Below are positions 52,314 through 63,998 of a DNA stretch of 64,000 nt, piece after piece. The notes below the pieces were generated by a model that was not told where the DNA came from, made no database searches, and saw only the letters and a list, made by a program, of their open reading frames with translations. The DNA lies in NCBI RefSeq assembly GCF_035083965.1, contig NC_089722.1, positions 31,004,958 through 31,068,957 of the forward strand. The letters are read 5' to 3'. The translations under genes and the position numbers were made by a program. How positions within the stretch are numbered: position 1 is the stretch's first letter; every line of letters starts with the position of its first letter. The DNA comes from Branchiostoma lanceolatum (taxonomy: Eukaryota; Chordata; Leptocardii; Amphioxiformes; Branchiostomatidae).

Positions 52314-54945
52314 TAAAGTTAAAATCCTCCCACACCATTATTGATGTATAGGGCGGTGCCCATCTCCGTTTCATCACGATGGTCTAAACACTAGCTGTTT
52401 GTTCTCAGAGCCTATTGTTCTGTACTCCACCCACCCGCTGGGCGACAGAGCCCACGCGGCAGCGGATAAAAATTATATAAATACCCCTCAGTTTAATGCT
52501 AGATCCGATGGTTACAATATAAAACAAAAATAAACAGTTAAAACTAATATCTATTGGCTTTAAGAATGTGTAGAGAGTAGGATATGACCAAGAAAAATTC
52601 CCGCGTCCCTGGACGCATTACGAGTCACCTCCGGTTAATAAACTTTGACCTTTAACACAGTCAACTTTCTTAGATATATGTATCAAACATCGATTGAAGC
52701 CTATATTAATTCAATGTTGGTCCTTGAATTCGGTCAGAATGGAATATTTTTGATGTCATTGCAATTTTAACTCATATGGACAATTTTGCGGTACGTTTTC
52801 TCCCATAGTTCCAAATCGCCGAATCCAGACGACATGCAAATAAGCCAAGATGGCGGCGATGGGCTGTTCTTTTGGGTGGTGGTGTTTTTAAAAAAAGTTT
52901 ACTGTAAATTCTGAAGATATAGACCAATATATAAGTATTACCCTTATGTTATAGTTTCCACGCGGGGCTGAGAACATGTTGTCGAGTTATAATGAGTTCT
53001 GTCGGCCTGGATCACAGAGCCTTATTAGCGCCCCATTGTTTTCGATGCCGCTTTCATGCAAATCGCCCTTTTGTTACCTGCGCTTTGGGCGCGATTTTCA
53101 AGTTGTGAACTCGTCCAGCGTGTGTACTCAGTATTCTTGTCCCGCAAGTTACAGCTTAATTTTTTATCGCTCAGTGATTCATTTTTGGTTAGGTAACGAT
53201 TGTGGAAGTTACCTCTGTAAAAAAGAAAGTGCCCGAACGCCCGGAACGGCGTTCGATCGGCGTTCCAGCCGTTCCTGCCCGCTCAACCTCATTTCCCCCG
53301 TTCTGCGCCGTTCATGTCACTTAGCACCCCGTTCGGAAGACTGCGACATGAACGGGCGCGAACGGCACTCGAGTAAAAGGCCGTTCGCGAACGTCCACAA
53401 TAAATCTGCGGACACCTACTGAGCCGGACGTAACGGGTGTCCGTTGCTCAACGCCATCTGTCGGCAAGTGCAAAATTGCATCGCTGTTCCGACATGGCCG
53501 TAAGTCCGTAACGCTAACTATACATCACACACGGTTGACCGAGCCGGTTAGTGAGGGACGGCATGGGGTTCTTTCTCTTCTGAAATCCTTTGTTTTGCGT
53601 TGGCAGTTTCCATCCAAATGCAGAAACTTTTAAGTCATGCCAATCGATAAATCAAAAGATGTGACGTGTTAGTCAATTGAAACGTTTTCTAGACGTGTTT
53701 ATTGTGTGTTTGTATTAGTTTCCGCGTTATTACGTCATGCCAAACGCGTGTGTCAGACGTATGCTCGGAGCTTTCTGTAATATCGATCTTTTCGAGAGAC
53801 AACTTGAGACAACGTTAACTAGTTCTTTCTCACATATAATGTCGGATCAAACTTTCAGACCTTATTAACACCTACCATGATCAATCTCTCGCTACTTGTG
53901 GTCTATTTAGCTAATTGGTTCCGTCTCAGAAGGGGTCCGTCTTCAGGTCAGTGACCTCGGTGAGCCGGGCGGGTGCCCGCTGACCCGAACTTCTGCCTTA
54001 ATTTTTAAGAAAATTACGAAGTTCCTGTTTTGCATAACTGAGTGCAATTTATGTACAATTGACAACTGAAGTTGTGATACAAATATGTTTGCAAAGAAGA
54101 AAGGTCTCTTGCATTCTCGGTTCAGCCCTTAAAGCAACCCGACACGCCGCCGGGGCTGCCATCCAAATCTATCTGTCTCGACGCATCGACGGGTTCATGG
54201 AATCATGATTGAAACAAGGAGGTTATCGCGCAAATCAAGGCAATTGACAAGTTGATGTCAATTACAGTTTTTTACACCCACGTGAGTCCTCGTTCGTGGC
54301 TAGGGGGTTACAACCACTGGAGTCCTTCTTCTGTATTTCAATGGTTTAATTTCTAGTTCTTGTTTTCTTTTTCAGATACAATTTTCCCGGCAGTCTGGAG
54401 GCACGCGGCTAGCTGGGTGCTACAATTCGCCGAATTGGACCATCTATACATCGCCAAACTGTTTTACATGTTCAATTTGTTACCAGTTATGACGTTCGGT
54501 TTTTGTGTTGAATTGTTGTGTTTTGTTTGTTTGTTTGATATCGATTTCGACAAATGGGAATATTACTAAAACATACAACCAGCAGCTTTTCACTAACACG
54601 TTCATGTTCTTTGAATTATTTCTAACATACGATGAAGTATCGCAAATTTTCAAACTGACAAGACCCATACTTAACAACATTAAATTTGAAACGATTAAAG
54701 CTAATATCAATATTCCATTGTAACTTGCCAACAAGTAACAGTGCGTCACAACTACAAACTAAGAAGCTACATCCATTAAGTAACTTACAGCCAATCAAAT
54801 TGTCTACTATAAAACGATATATTTGAAACGATCAAAAGGTAATGTTACTATCAGTAACAGTTCGTCACAGCTGCGAACTACTAAGTTACTTCGATTAAGT
54901 AAACTTATGGTTCGTCATGGCTGCAAACTAACAAGTAATATCCTA
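52314..54945 (+). other. MYO19-like intron or intergenic, no exon recognised
   Basis: No continuation of the motor domain (Walker P-loop GESGAGKT-type coding) seen. Contains the CGTTC-rich block at 53225-53400 and one half of a CAAGGAGGTTAT micro-palindrome at about 54214. Confidence 0.45.
53225..53400. repeat. CGTTC/GAACG-dense block
   Basis: CGTTC or GAACG occurs more than ten times in about 175 bp without a regular period. CpG-rich in an AT-rich surrounding. Confidence 0.6.
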
Positions 54946-55059
54946 CTATCCATGCAGAGGAGTGGTTCCGACTGGTTTTTCTTGACTAAGTAGAAAGCTC
55001 GACAAAAATGTCTAAAAACACGTCAAAAACCAACCAGAACCACTCCTCTGCTTGGAGAG
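54946..55059. mobile_element. TA-flanked MITE, CAGAGGAGTGGTTC type
   Basis: CATGCAGAGGAGTGGTTCCG and CCACTCCTCTGCTTGGAGAG ends, GACAAAAATG-containing middle, TA at both borders. Confidence 0.7.
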
Positions 55060-55679
55060 TAGTAAAATCCATTAAGTACTAGTATGTTACAGTTCGTCAC
55101 AACTGCAAAAGGCACTTTTAAACTAGTACCCAGGGGTCCAAAGATTTTGGAGCATACCTCTAGCAGCGCCTTGGCTGTTGTCTCACCAGTCGCAAAACTT
55201 ATCCGACTCTTCAAACAGGCGGCCCTGTCTGCTTGTCGGCTGTACACGGTGGTCAGTGGACTCTCAAACATACTACATGATAGTTTTTTACCAAGCCATG
55301 CAGCGGCGCTATATCATTTTTTCCCCGGTATTTGACGGGCGAGCGTGTTTGCTGTTGCAGTTGCAATTGGTACTGCAGTAGGTCGGCTTAACTATAGTTT
55401 GCGGCCCAACTTTTAACTTTGTCTGATCGACACCCTTGTTGTGTGTCGATGACCCATTTTACGTAGATGTTTTACGTGGTGAAAATGTAATCGGTCGCAA
55501 CGATAAACGGGGAACAGTTGAACTCCTACCACGTAAAACTACTACCGGGTGCCAAATATTACCCCGGGGGCGGAAAACCCTACTGTCCCGAAGAGATCCC
55601 GGCCAAACCACGGTAGACCGGATGCCAGGTTAATGGTTCCCTGGACTAGGGATCTAAAATGCAAAGAGCCCGAGGAATC

Positions 55680-57800
55680 ATACTAGAATCCTGCATATCT
55701 TTTGATGTTAAACACGTCTAACCAACTTCTTACAGTGTCCTTAACTTAAAAAAAAAACACGGAACCATCAACTATTCAATACGAGACGATTTAGTTAACG
55801 TCTACCAGCGCGTGTATTTGAACCGGATAAACTGCGTTGTTAACCTTTCTATTCAGAAGTCATTCACAAATCCTTCACAAAACACCCGTTACTCAAAATG
55901 TATTACTAGGATGCTGTATATCTTGTCATATTATAACATGCATTTTCAGGGATGTCGAAGATTCTCAGGTTTAGAAAACAACACGGAACTATTAATTTTC
56001 CAATACAAGACGGCCGAACAGACGTTTTTCAGACATTTATGCCCGGAGCCCCGGACGTAAATTGTGAAACTCTCTACACGCCAACCGCAGCCTCACTAGA
56101 ATCCTAGATATCTTGTGACGTTACAACATATCTTTCTCACTTCCTGCAGTGTTCCTAACACCAGAAGACAACACGGAGTCATCAACTTTTCGATACGAGA
56201 CGATTTACAATAGTGTATCACCGAGTGCATCCAAACTCTTTTAACCGCGCTGTCAAACTTTCTCTTTAGAAGTCTTTTTTCAAATTCTCCACAAAACATC
56301 CGTTACTCAAAATGAATTACTAGGATGCTGTATATCTTGTCATATTACAACATGCATTTTTAGGGGTGTCGAAGGCTCTCAGGTTTAGAAAACAACACGG
56401 AACTATTAATTTTCCAATACAAGACTGCCCAACAGACGTTTATGAAATCCGCGCTATATATATTTCTGCCCGGATGCAATTTGCCGTGTGACCGTAGCCT
56501 TAGATCTCATACTAGAATTCTAGGTATCTTGTGACGTTACACCAAGTATTTTTAACTTCCTACAGTGCCTCTAACATTAGAAAACAACACGGAATCATCA
56601 GCTTTTCAATACAAGACGATTTTGAATAGTGTGTCGGTGCGAGCATTCAAACTCTGCACTGTCAAACTCCCTATTTAGAAGGCTTTTCCAATCCTCCACA
56701 AACCACCCTTTACATATAGTGATTTCCTATTATGATGCATATCTTGTCATGATACAACGTGCATTTCTATCGGTCTACAAGGTACCTATGTTAAGAAAAC
56801 AACACGGAACTATCATTTCTCCACACCAAAAATACTAAATAATCAGACATTTTTCATGACGTGTACGAAATCCCCGCTGTATATATTTCTGCCCGGATGT
56901 TAATTGTCAAACGCTCTACAAGTCAACCGTAGCCTATGACCTCATACTAGAATCCTAGATATCTTGTGACGTTACAACATATCTTTCTTACTCCTTACAG
57001 TGTCCCTAACATCAGAAAATAACACGGAATCATCAACTTTTTCAATACGAGACGATTTACAATAGTGTGTCAGCGAGTGCATCCAAACTCTTTTAACTGC
57101 GCTGTTTATATTTCTATTTAGAAGTCTTATTTTCAAATCCTCCCACAAAACACCCGTTACTGAAGATGAATTACTAGGATGCTGCCTTTCTTGTCATATC
57201 ACAACATGCATTTTAGTGATGTCGAAGGTTCTCAGGTTTAGAAAACAACACGGAACTATTACTTTTCCAATAAAAGACAGCCCAACAGACGTTCTTCATG
57301 ATGTGTGTGAAATCCGCGCTGTGTACTTTTCTGCCCGGAAGTAAATTGTCAAACGCTCATCAAGTCACGCGCAGCCTATGATCTCATGCTGGAATCCTAT
57401 GTATTGTGACGTTATAACATATCTTTCTAACTTTCTAACATAATCTTTAAAACGCCTCGGCACCATCAACTTTTAATAATAGACGATTTAGAAAAGACGT
57501 ACCAATATTCGAACCGTATTAACTGCGCTATCAAATTTCTGTCCAGAAGTCTTTTTAGAACTCCTCCACAAAACACCCGTTACTCAAAATGAATTACTAG
57601 CACGCTGTATATCTTGTCATATTACAACATGCATTTTTAGGGGTGTCGAAGGTTCTCACGTTTCGAAAACAACACGGAACTATTCAAGACTGCCCAACAG
57701 ACGTTTTTTATCACGTGTATGACCGATGTATATATTTCTGCCCGGTTGCAATTTGCCAAACGCTCTGCAAGTGGTCCGTAGCCTACGATCTCATACATAT
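55680..57800. repeat. Dimeric ~420-bp satellite array
   Basis: ACTAGAATCC-type marks recur near 55683, 56094, 56511, 56946 and 57386, giving five units of 406-440 bp. Each unit consists of two diverged ~210-bp halves, both with ATATCTTGT...TTACAACAT and AACAACACGGAACTAT/ACAACACGGAATCAT motifs. Hence a two-monomer higher-order repeat. Confidence 0.85.
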
Positions 57801-58261
57801 ATTTGCTATGTTTTAAGACTAATATTCAATATGTTTTATCATTTCACATAGATTTTCGATTATTCTGTACATTACATCATGTTACATAGTACACATACAA
57901 ATAAGAACTAACGGGGCCGAACCGTCCTGAACTTAGGGCCGAAATGTCCTGATATTTCTTGGTTGTAGTAGTTTCGGAACGAGTGACAAACAACAACAGG
58001 ATGCAATGGGCCCCCGGAAATCAATTACGAAGTAGACAATTTGGACGGAAAAATGTCGCTCGGCGCTTGAAATCCAGGACCGTTCAGGCTGCACATGTGA
58101 TCTTTTCGCGCCAACTGTTCTTACCTTGTCCGTCGGCAGGTCCTGTGGGATCACTGTAACCAGAATATTGACAATATTCGGGAAATACGCACCATGTGAA
58201 ATAGTTTCGATTTTTTCTTAGCTTTTACGCCCCACCCTCCTCTAGCAGTGATGAATCCCGC
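57801..58261. other. No gene recognised
   Basis: Flank of the satellite. Short open frames without recognisable domains. Confidence 0.4.
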
Positions 58262-58265
58262 TCTA

Positions 58266-58345
58266 CTCTCCAAGCAGAGGAGTGGGTCCGGCTGGTTTTT
58301 GGCGTGTTTTTAGGCGTTTTTGTCGGGCTATCTACTTAGTCATGG
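58266..58345. mobile_element. Lone end of the CCAAGCAGAGGAGTGG MITE family
   Basis: CTCTCCAAGCAGAGGAGTGG...GGCTGGTTTTTGGCGTG without a partner end nearby. Confidence 0.55.
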
Positions 58346-59685
58346 TTTCTTTATCTACCCTCCCGGTGTGGTACGCTCGCGTTCATGATAGTAATAATGA
58401 TAATCTTTATGGCAGGAAGGACATTACATAGGCAGGTGGGTAAATACATAAATGACCACACGTGGGCTAAATGATGTAGAATAAAAAGGATGTAAGACTA
58501 CAATGTCTACATTTTAACGGTAAATTCTATGCATGAAAACACAACATACTATTGTTCATCTACATACCTATAAGCTTCTTCTCTCTTCTTCTTTAATTAT
58601 AAGTGTTTGGTCATATCAGGTAGAATTAGTACCTTGTATATTCGATTGATTTTGTCACCAACCTCCCTAGCAGCCTGTACAAGTCTGACATATATGTATT
58701 CAAATAAATTCAAATGGACATATTTGATCGTTTTGAAAAATCTAGAAATATCATCACTTATAATTACATATTATTTTATTCAAAATAATCTAAAATCATA
58801 ACAAGTATCATTTAAAAGCTCTCTCTGTGACTTGGGATGGACCCTATGGCCGATTTATCGACCTAAAGCATGCAATCAATTTAATGCCGCTGCGTGGCAT
58901 AATTCACTGTTACCCAATGTCCTCCTCCATACAATGTACCACACAACTCCGCGTGCTCTCCCTACACGCCTTGTGTAATCCTCACTTGAATCGCTTTCCT
59001 CGCTATTGTAGACCTGTACGAAATAAAGAATGTTATTCTAAGGTAACTTCTTCTTATTGTTCTACGTCATATACCATAGGAATGATAAACTGGCTGTTCC
59101 AAACTTTTTTTAGCTCAGCATCGAGCAAACGTAACGTGAACAGAACAGAACAGAACTTGATAACGAAACTGGAGATAATGAAACATTTGTGTAACCGTGC
59201 TGTTACGCTCCAGGCCGCGCGGAGTAGAGTGTACCCTACGCTTATTGTAGGCAGCAAGTTCTCATCAGTGATAGTGTGTCTTTGAACACCTCTGCGATCT
59301 TCCACTGTTTTAATCCATTTGTCTTTCTGTGGGAAGGAAGAGTTGTGTAGGTAAATATCATATACATAGATAAGTCTAATGATCTTGTTTCATTTACCCA
59401 TATACCGCGCGCGAGCTAGGAATATATAACGATGATATTATTGTGGAGAAACTACCAGAAACTAGCCAAGGGAGGGCCGGCTGGTACAAGTGGTAGAGAC
59501 AATCCAATCGGTACAGATTTATCCTAAACTAATAAAGAAGGGGAAATAATTGGCTGAAGAATACAGACGGGGTGTGAAAGTTTGATCCGATAATGACTTT
59601 ACATTGGGGTACGAAATCTAGAATTTGAAAGCAACAAGCGGTCGACATGTCTGTTCCGCGATTCGCCACTTCCATCGCGAACTAT
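58346..59685. other. No gene recognised
   Basis: AT-rich. The open frame near 58827-59285 has no recognisable motif or flanking splice logic. Confidence 0.4.
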
Positions 59686-59775
59686 TCTCCAAGCAGAGGA
59701 GTGGTTCCAGCTGGTTTTTGACGTGTTTTGGGGCGTTATTGTCGGACTTACTACCTTGTCATTTTCTATGTGACG
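59686..59775. mobile_element. Lone end of the CCAAGCAGAGGAGTGG MITE family
   Basis: TTCTCCAAGCAGAGGAGTGG...CTGGTTTTTGACGTGTTTTG, preceded by TA. Confidence 0.55.
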
Positions 59776-60334
59776 GCTAGATTGTACATGTTCAGCAAAA
59801 TAGTGCTGGTTAGTCGACGTTCTCTGGGGACCTTTCGCAGCCAGGCCTGTTCGCAACTTTGATGCCCCTTTCCCAAATGGACCCGCTGCGGCCTGCTGCG
59901 ATGCATTGTTTACCAGACGGGGCGGCGGCGCGCCTTTGATCAGTATCTTCATAACTTCGTAGCACCCTTTCAAGCGCTTTTCAGTTTTCTAATTCTATGC
60001 ACGGCGGCACAAGGATTTTCACACCCGCTTTACGACAGTACGAACATCCTGGCTGGACATCCCTTGCTCTTTAGAATCCACAAATCTTTGTCTAGGCCAT
60101 GTTCGAAACCGACGAAATTTGACGAGCGCGGACTGTTATTATAAAAGCATCATAAATATATCAAATCTTCAAGCAGATGTTTGAGGACCCCTAGAATATC
60201 TTTACGTTTCCCCAAAGACGCCATAAACCCTATAAGTCCTGTAACCTCATTGGTTTTCCTAGCTGCCTACGTAGGAAAGGGCAGCTTGGAAAAAGTAACA
60301 TCTACTTGGAGATGAGCCTTTGATAAAATTGTGT

Positions 60335-60447
60335 CTCAAAGCAAGGAGGTTAAAATAATTTTAACCTCCTTGCTCAAAGCAAGGACATTATATATAATGT
60401 CCTTGCTGAAAGCAACGATGTTCTGATTTTAACCTCCTTTCTCAGAG
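60335..60447. mobile_element. Three consecutive micro-palindromes sharing a 7-bp junction
   Basis: CTCAAAG - 31-bp palindrome (60342-60372) - CTCAAAG - 26-bp palindrome (60380-60405) - CTGAAAG - degenerate third (60413-60440) - CTCAGAG. The first has CAAGGAGGTT arms, the second CAAGGACATT arms. Confidence 0.75.
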
Positions 60448-60459
60448 CTGGGACTGTCG

Positions 60460-60643
60460 TCGAAGCAGAGGTACGGCACTGGCTGTTTTTGACGTGTTTA
60501 GGCGTTTTTGTCGGGCTTTCTAACTTGTCCCGTTTTTTAAATCTACTGTTATCTTTATGTCGCCAAGCCAAACGGGACAAATAGAAAGCCCGACAAAAAT
60601 GCCTAGAAACACGTCAAAACCAGCCAGAACCGGACCTCTGGAT
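60460..60643. mobile_element. Palindromic MITE of the CAGAGG...GGCTGG family
   Basis: GAAGCAGAGGTACGGCACTG and the right-hand complement; inner GACGTGTTTAGGCGTTTTTG pairs with CAAAAATGCCTAGAAACACG. Confidence 0.68.
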
Positions 60644-61816
60644 GCCAGACTGTTGCTTCACAGGCCAGCAGCTCTGATCCACAGCCAACGTGCCCCCAAG
60701 GGAATTATACCACAGACACCCGGTCACTCGATGGCCAAGAATGGCAGCAAATTTCCGGTTCATATTCACGCATGCGTTGTGGGATTTGGCGCGACATTCC
60801 AATTTGTTTATCACCGGCACAACGGATTTAGGATTTCTAATCCGGCAAAATGTAGACGATTCAACGGACTGTTTCGACAAAGTTCCAATAACAGTGCTCT
60901 GGATAACAGTGTACATCGAATCTTCAACCAACGGATTAACTCTGGAATCTGGATGCAGGTCAGTGCTGTTTGATATGAAATGTCATCTCCTTAGTCACAG
61001 TGTTCAAACTTCATGATCAGGTCGAACTCAGTCTTGCTATATTTGGCTGTTTAATATAGTGAGATTTCGTCAATTTCTTATTTGAAAGGTGTTGACATAG
61101 CTTAGATTTAGTCTTAGATCAAGACCTTAGCTTAACAGTTGAAGCTTATGTTTTGACAAAATTTAAATAGCAACGGCCGGAGCCAATAAACGAGTGACCC
61201 TTGACCCATGTCAATGGGAGCAAACTGTACTCCAAGGCCAACAGACCAGCTAACCCCCCTGGCATTCTGTCTATTTCAATAGTATTTCTATTTGCCAGAT
61301 TTCTACTATTTAGCCTAGCCTGATAGATGCTAGGATCCCTCCGGCTGTTTTCTTTTAGTTACTTGGTTAGTTGTTGTGAGCCGGTCTGTGGCCCAGTTCA
61401 AAACAGACTGGACTGTCCTCAGGGGCCGGCGGACGTTGCGTGGTGTATCGGAGCGAAACATGTCGTGAGATCCAGCACATCCGGTCTACAGACAGTTTCA
61501 AAACAAAGGGGCAGTTCATAATTCAAACTTTGACATTGTCCGAGTTGTCACAAATGCAGTTCATTTGTCCATGGAGGTTTTATCCGAAAGGGAGAGCACA
61601 GAATTCCCATTTCTATCGTCGTAGTGAGCGTAAACAAACACACCCGAGAGGGACTCGCTGTAATTCACATCCGAGTGTCAAAGATACTAGTAGTCATATG
61701 CATGACAGCATGAGTCCCATGGGGGTGCGCTGGCGGCTTCCCTTTGTTATAGCGCCGTTATTTTCAACATGACACGGCCTAGCGACTGGGGATTATGACA
61801 ACTTTCTGGGGACGAT
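60644..61816. other. No gene recognised
   Basis: Contains a piece of the 35381-type MITE (61205-61330). Open frames in both directions are short and overlapping, with no recognised domain. Confidence 0.4.
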
Positions 61817-61850
61817 CAAGGAGGTTGAAGCAAAACCTCCTTGGTTGAAG
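61817..61850. mobile_element. 27-bp micro-palindrome
   Basis: Arms CAAGGAGGTT / AAAACCTCCTTG. GTTGAAG occurs inside (61824-61830) and again directly after (61844-61850), so one flank is rearranged. Confidence 0.55.
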
Positions 61851-62557
61851 TAACCTTGTTGGAACAATGGAGCCTACTCCGTAATTTGCTGGTAATATTC
61901 CTACAATAAATGGCGATTGTGAAGAATTACAAACTTAATACGACAAGTTTCAGTCGGAAGGTCAGTGGAAATAAATCGACAAAAAACAAAGAAAGACGAA
62001 AGAACCCAAGACATACTAGTAAAGAAAGACCCGATCGACATGAAAACTATGCAAAGAGTCGGTCTCTTCTTTCATGGAGGTCTTTGCTTCTTTCTAAGGA
62101 ACTGTTAAAAAAACGGGGACGGTACGACAAAAACTAGCACGGCACGAGCTGCATCACTGTTAGGGAAAAAATTAACTTACCGAGGGAAAATCCGTAATTT
62201 TCTTATAGCCACATTAAAATATAGCTATATTTTCAGATTCCTGTCGCTGGAAAACAGACCGGTCCACAAAAGCTCTAAGCTCGTCCATGTTTATCGTACA
62301 GCAGGGAGAAAAGTATGTGGATAATCGCCATTTTGTTCTGCTGCCGAAGATGACGTCGCGTTACCCTGTAGAGTTTTCCAAATATGGGAATCCCCGGAAA
62401 AGCCAGACCCATCGGCCCTACTCGGCTTGTGCTCGGCATAAATCGGGACGTGTGACATCAGGTCTTAGAACATGACCCTCTTTCCTCAGCCAATCAGGAG
62501 CGTGTATTTCTTGTGATTAAATCCACATAGTAAGGTCCCTTAGGTACCAGAGATGGA

Positions 62558-62660
62558 CTAACCAGCGAATAAATTGACTAAGTTGGAGACGCCCATGCAC
62601 TAACCAACGAATAAATTGACTAAGTTGGAGACGCCCACTGACTAAGTTGGAGACGCCCAC
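62558..62660. repeat. Tandem repeat of ~44 bp
   Basis: CTAACCAACGAATAAATTGACTAAGTTGGAGACGCCC-like unit, two and a half copies. Confidence 0.85.
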
Positions 62661-62946
62661 TATTTACATGCAAATAAAAGCAATTACAGGATTAACAAAA
62701 AGGGAAAACAGCAAATTAATCAGTGTTCCCGGACATCTTTATTCAAAAGAATAAACATGAATAATAAAGATACATGAATAATGAAGACAGAAAATTTTGA
62801 TTGTTGCATCAAAAATCTAACATGAGAATAAACTTGAATATGAATAATAAAGAAACAAATTTAAGATCGTTGCATCAAAAAGAAAACGTGATATGGTATG
62901 AAAACGTTTCTCTCACTTTCTCATAACAAAATTTATAAGAAATAGT

Positions 62947-63155
62947 GCAGGTTATGCAATGTACATGAAAACAAATCGCAGTCATATCGAAAGATCATTG
63001 CAGGTTATACAATGTGCATGAAAACAAAGCATAGTCATAACAAAACAAGACAACAGTGCAGGTTATACCATGTACATGAAAAAAAAGCATATTCATATCA
63101 AACAAAACAAAAAACAGTGCAGGTTATACCATGTACATGAAAACAAAGCATACTC
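62947..63155. repeat. Tandem repeat of 54-61 bp, four copies
   Basis: GCAGGTTATACAATGTACAT-type starts at 62947, 63001, 63059 and 63120, with AAAACAAAGCATA in each. Confidence 0.85.
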
Positions 63156-63232
63156 TTTTGAACCAAGCCCTGGCATGTGTCTATGATCTGTAGCTAAAGC
63201 CTAAACTACATTAAAAGAATGCAATACCGTTG

Positions 63233-63500
63233 TCATAAACATAACACCAGTGCAGCAAAACGACCTGATGAGTGGGTCTGTCCGTCGAACGGGTCGGGCT
63301 GAGAACAGAACATGTCAGCAGAAATGCCAACATGCTCCAACAGAGCTGCCGCATGATCATTTACTGGCTCAAACTTGAAGTCAGGAAACGGGTTGGGCTG
63401 TGTTAGAAATCCTTTCATTGAAACGCCAACATGCTCGAGAAACTGGTCACCGAAATTCACCATGACTGACTCCTTAGAGATCGAGTTGGGGAATGAATCT
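63233..63500 (-). CDS. Possible terminal exon, protein with duplicated motif
   Basis: An open minus-strand frame ends at a stop codon at 63233. It contains two similar motifs, LEHVGVSMKGFLTQPNPF and LEHVGISADMFCSQPDPF, separated by about 20 residues. Conservation between the two favours real coding. A possible acceptor is GATTGTCTAG near 63507 on this strand; the rest of the gene would lie to the right of the window. The family is not recognised. It could also be a decayed transposon gene. Confidence 0.35.
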
Positions 63501-63729
63501 TGGCTAGACAATCCAGTATTCCTCACCCAAAAGACAATGGCATTGTCATGCCAGCAAAGTGTTGTAAAAACTTGAGAAGAAGTAAGTACATATTTCACAC
63601 AAGGCTGTCATGAAGTCATGAATGAGGACAAAAGGGAGAAAATTAGAGAAATGCAGCTGTAAATTCCCAAAGAGGTATTGTAAAGCCTTGGCAAAACCAA
63701 GTCCATGGCAAAATCAAGGGGGTTGGCAA

Positions 63730-63769
63730 AACAAACCAAGGACATACAATATAATGTCCTTGAACAAAC
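63730..63769. mobile_element. 26-bp micro-palindrome with 7-bp direct repeats
   Basis: Insert 63737-63762, arms CAAGGACAT / ATGTCCTTG, flanked exactly by AACAAAC on both sides. Confidence 0.75.
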
Positions 63770-63830
63770 CAAGAATTTGACTTGTGTAAATGTGTGCATT
63801 TTGCTTCGGAAGAGGGTCATGTCCTAAGTA

Positions 63831-63998
63831 AGTTAAAGGATGGGCGGATTGCTCGTATATGTGGATTTGGTACAGCCCCGCACCCCCCTCGGATTTTGTT
63901 GGTAGCCCTCGGGCTCCGCCCTCGGGCTACCAACAAAATCCTTGGGAGGGCGGGGCTGTACCAAATCCACATAAACTCGCCCCGCCCATCCTTTAACT
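63831..63998. mobile_element. 168-bp palindromic GC-rich element
   Basis: AGTTAAAGGATGGGCGG...GGATTTGGTACAGCCCCGC...CAACAAAATCC centre and complementary right arm ending CCGCCCATCCTTTAACT, with a very short loop (CTCGGGCTCCGCCCTCGG). Confidence 0.8.

Noticed and set aside
52976..53422. 148-codon plus-strand open frame
   Set aside because: No recognised motif. Its end falls in the CGTTC-rich block and no suitable splice context links it to the myosin gene.
58827..59285. 152-codon plus-strand open frame
   Set aside because: Low-complexity composition and no recognisable domain. An antisense frame of similar length overlaps.
61910..62137. Lys/Arg/Ser-rich 75-codon frame
   Set aside because: Compositionally biased, without homology or splice support.
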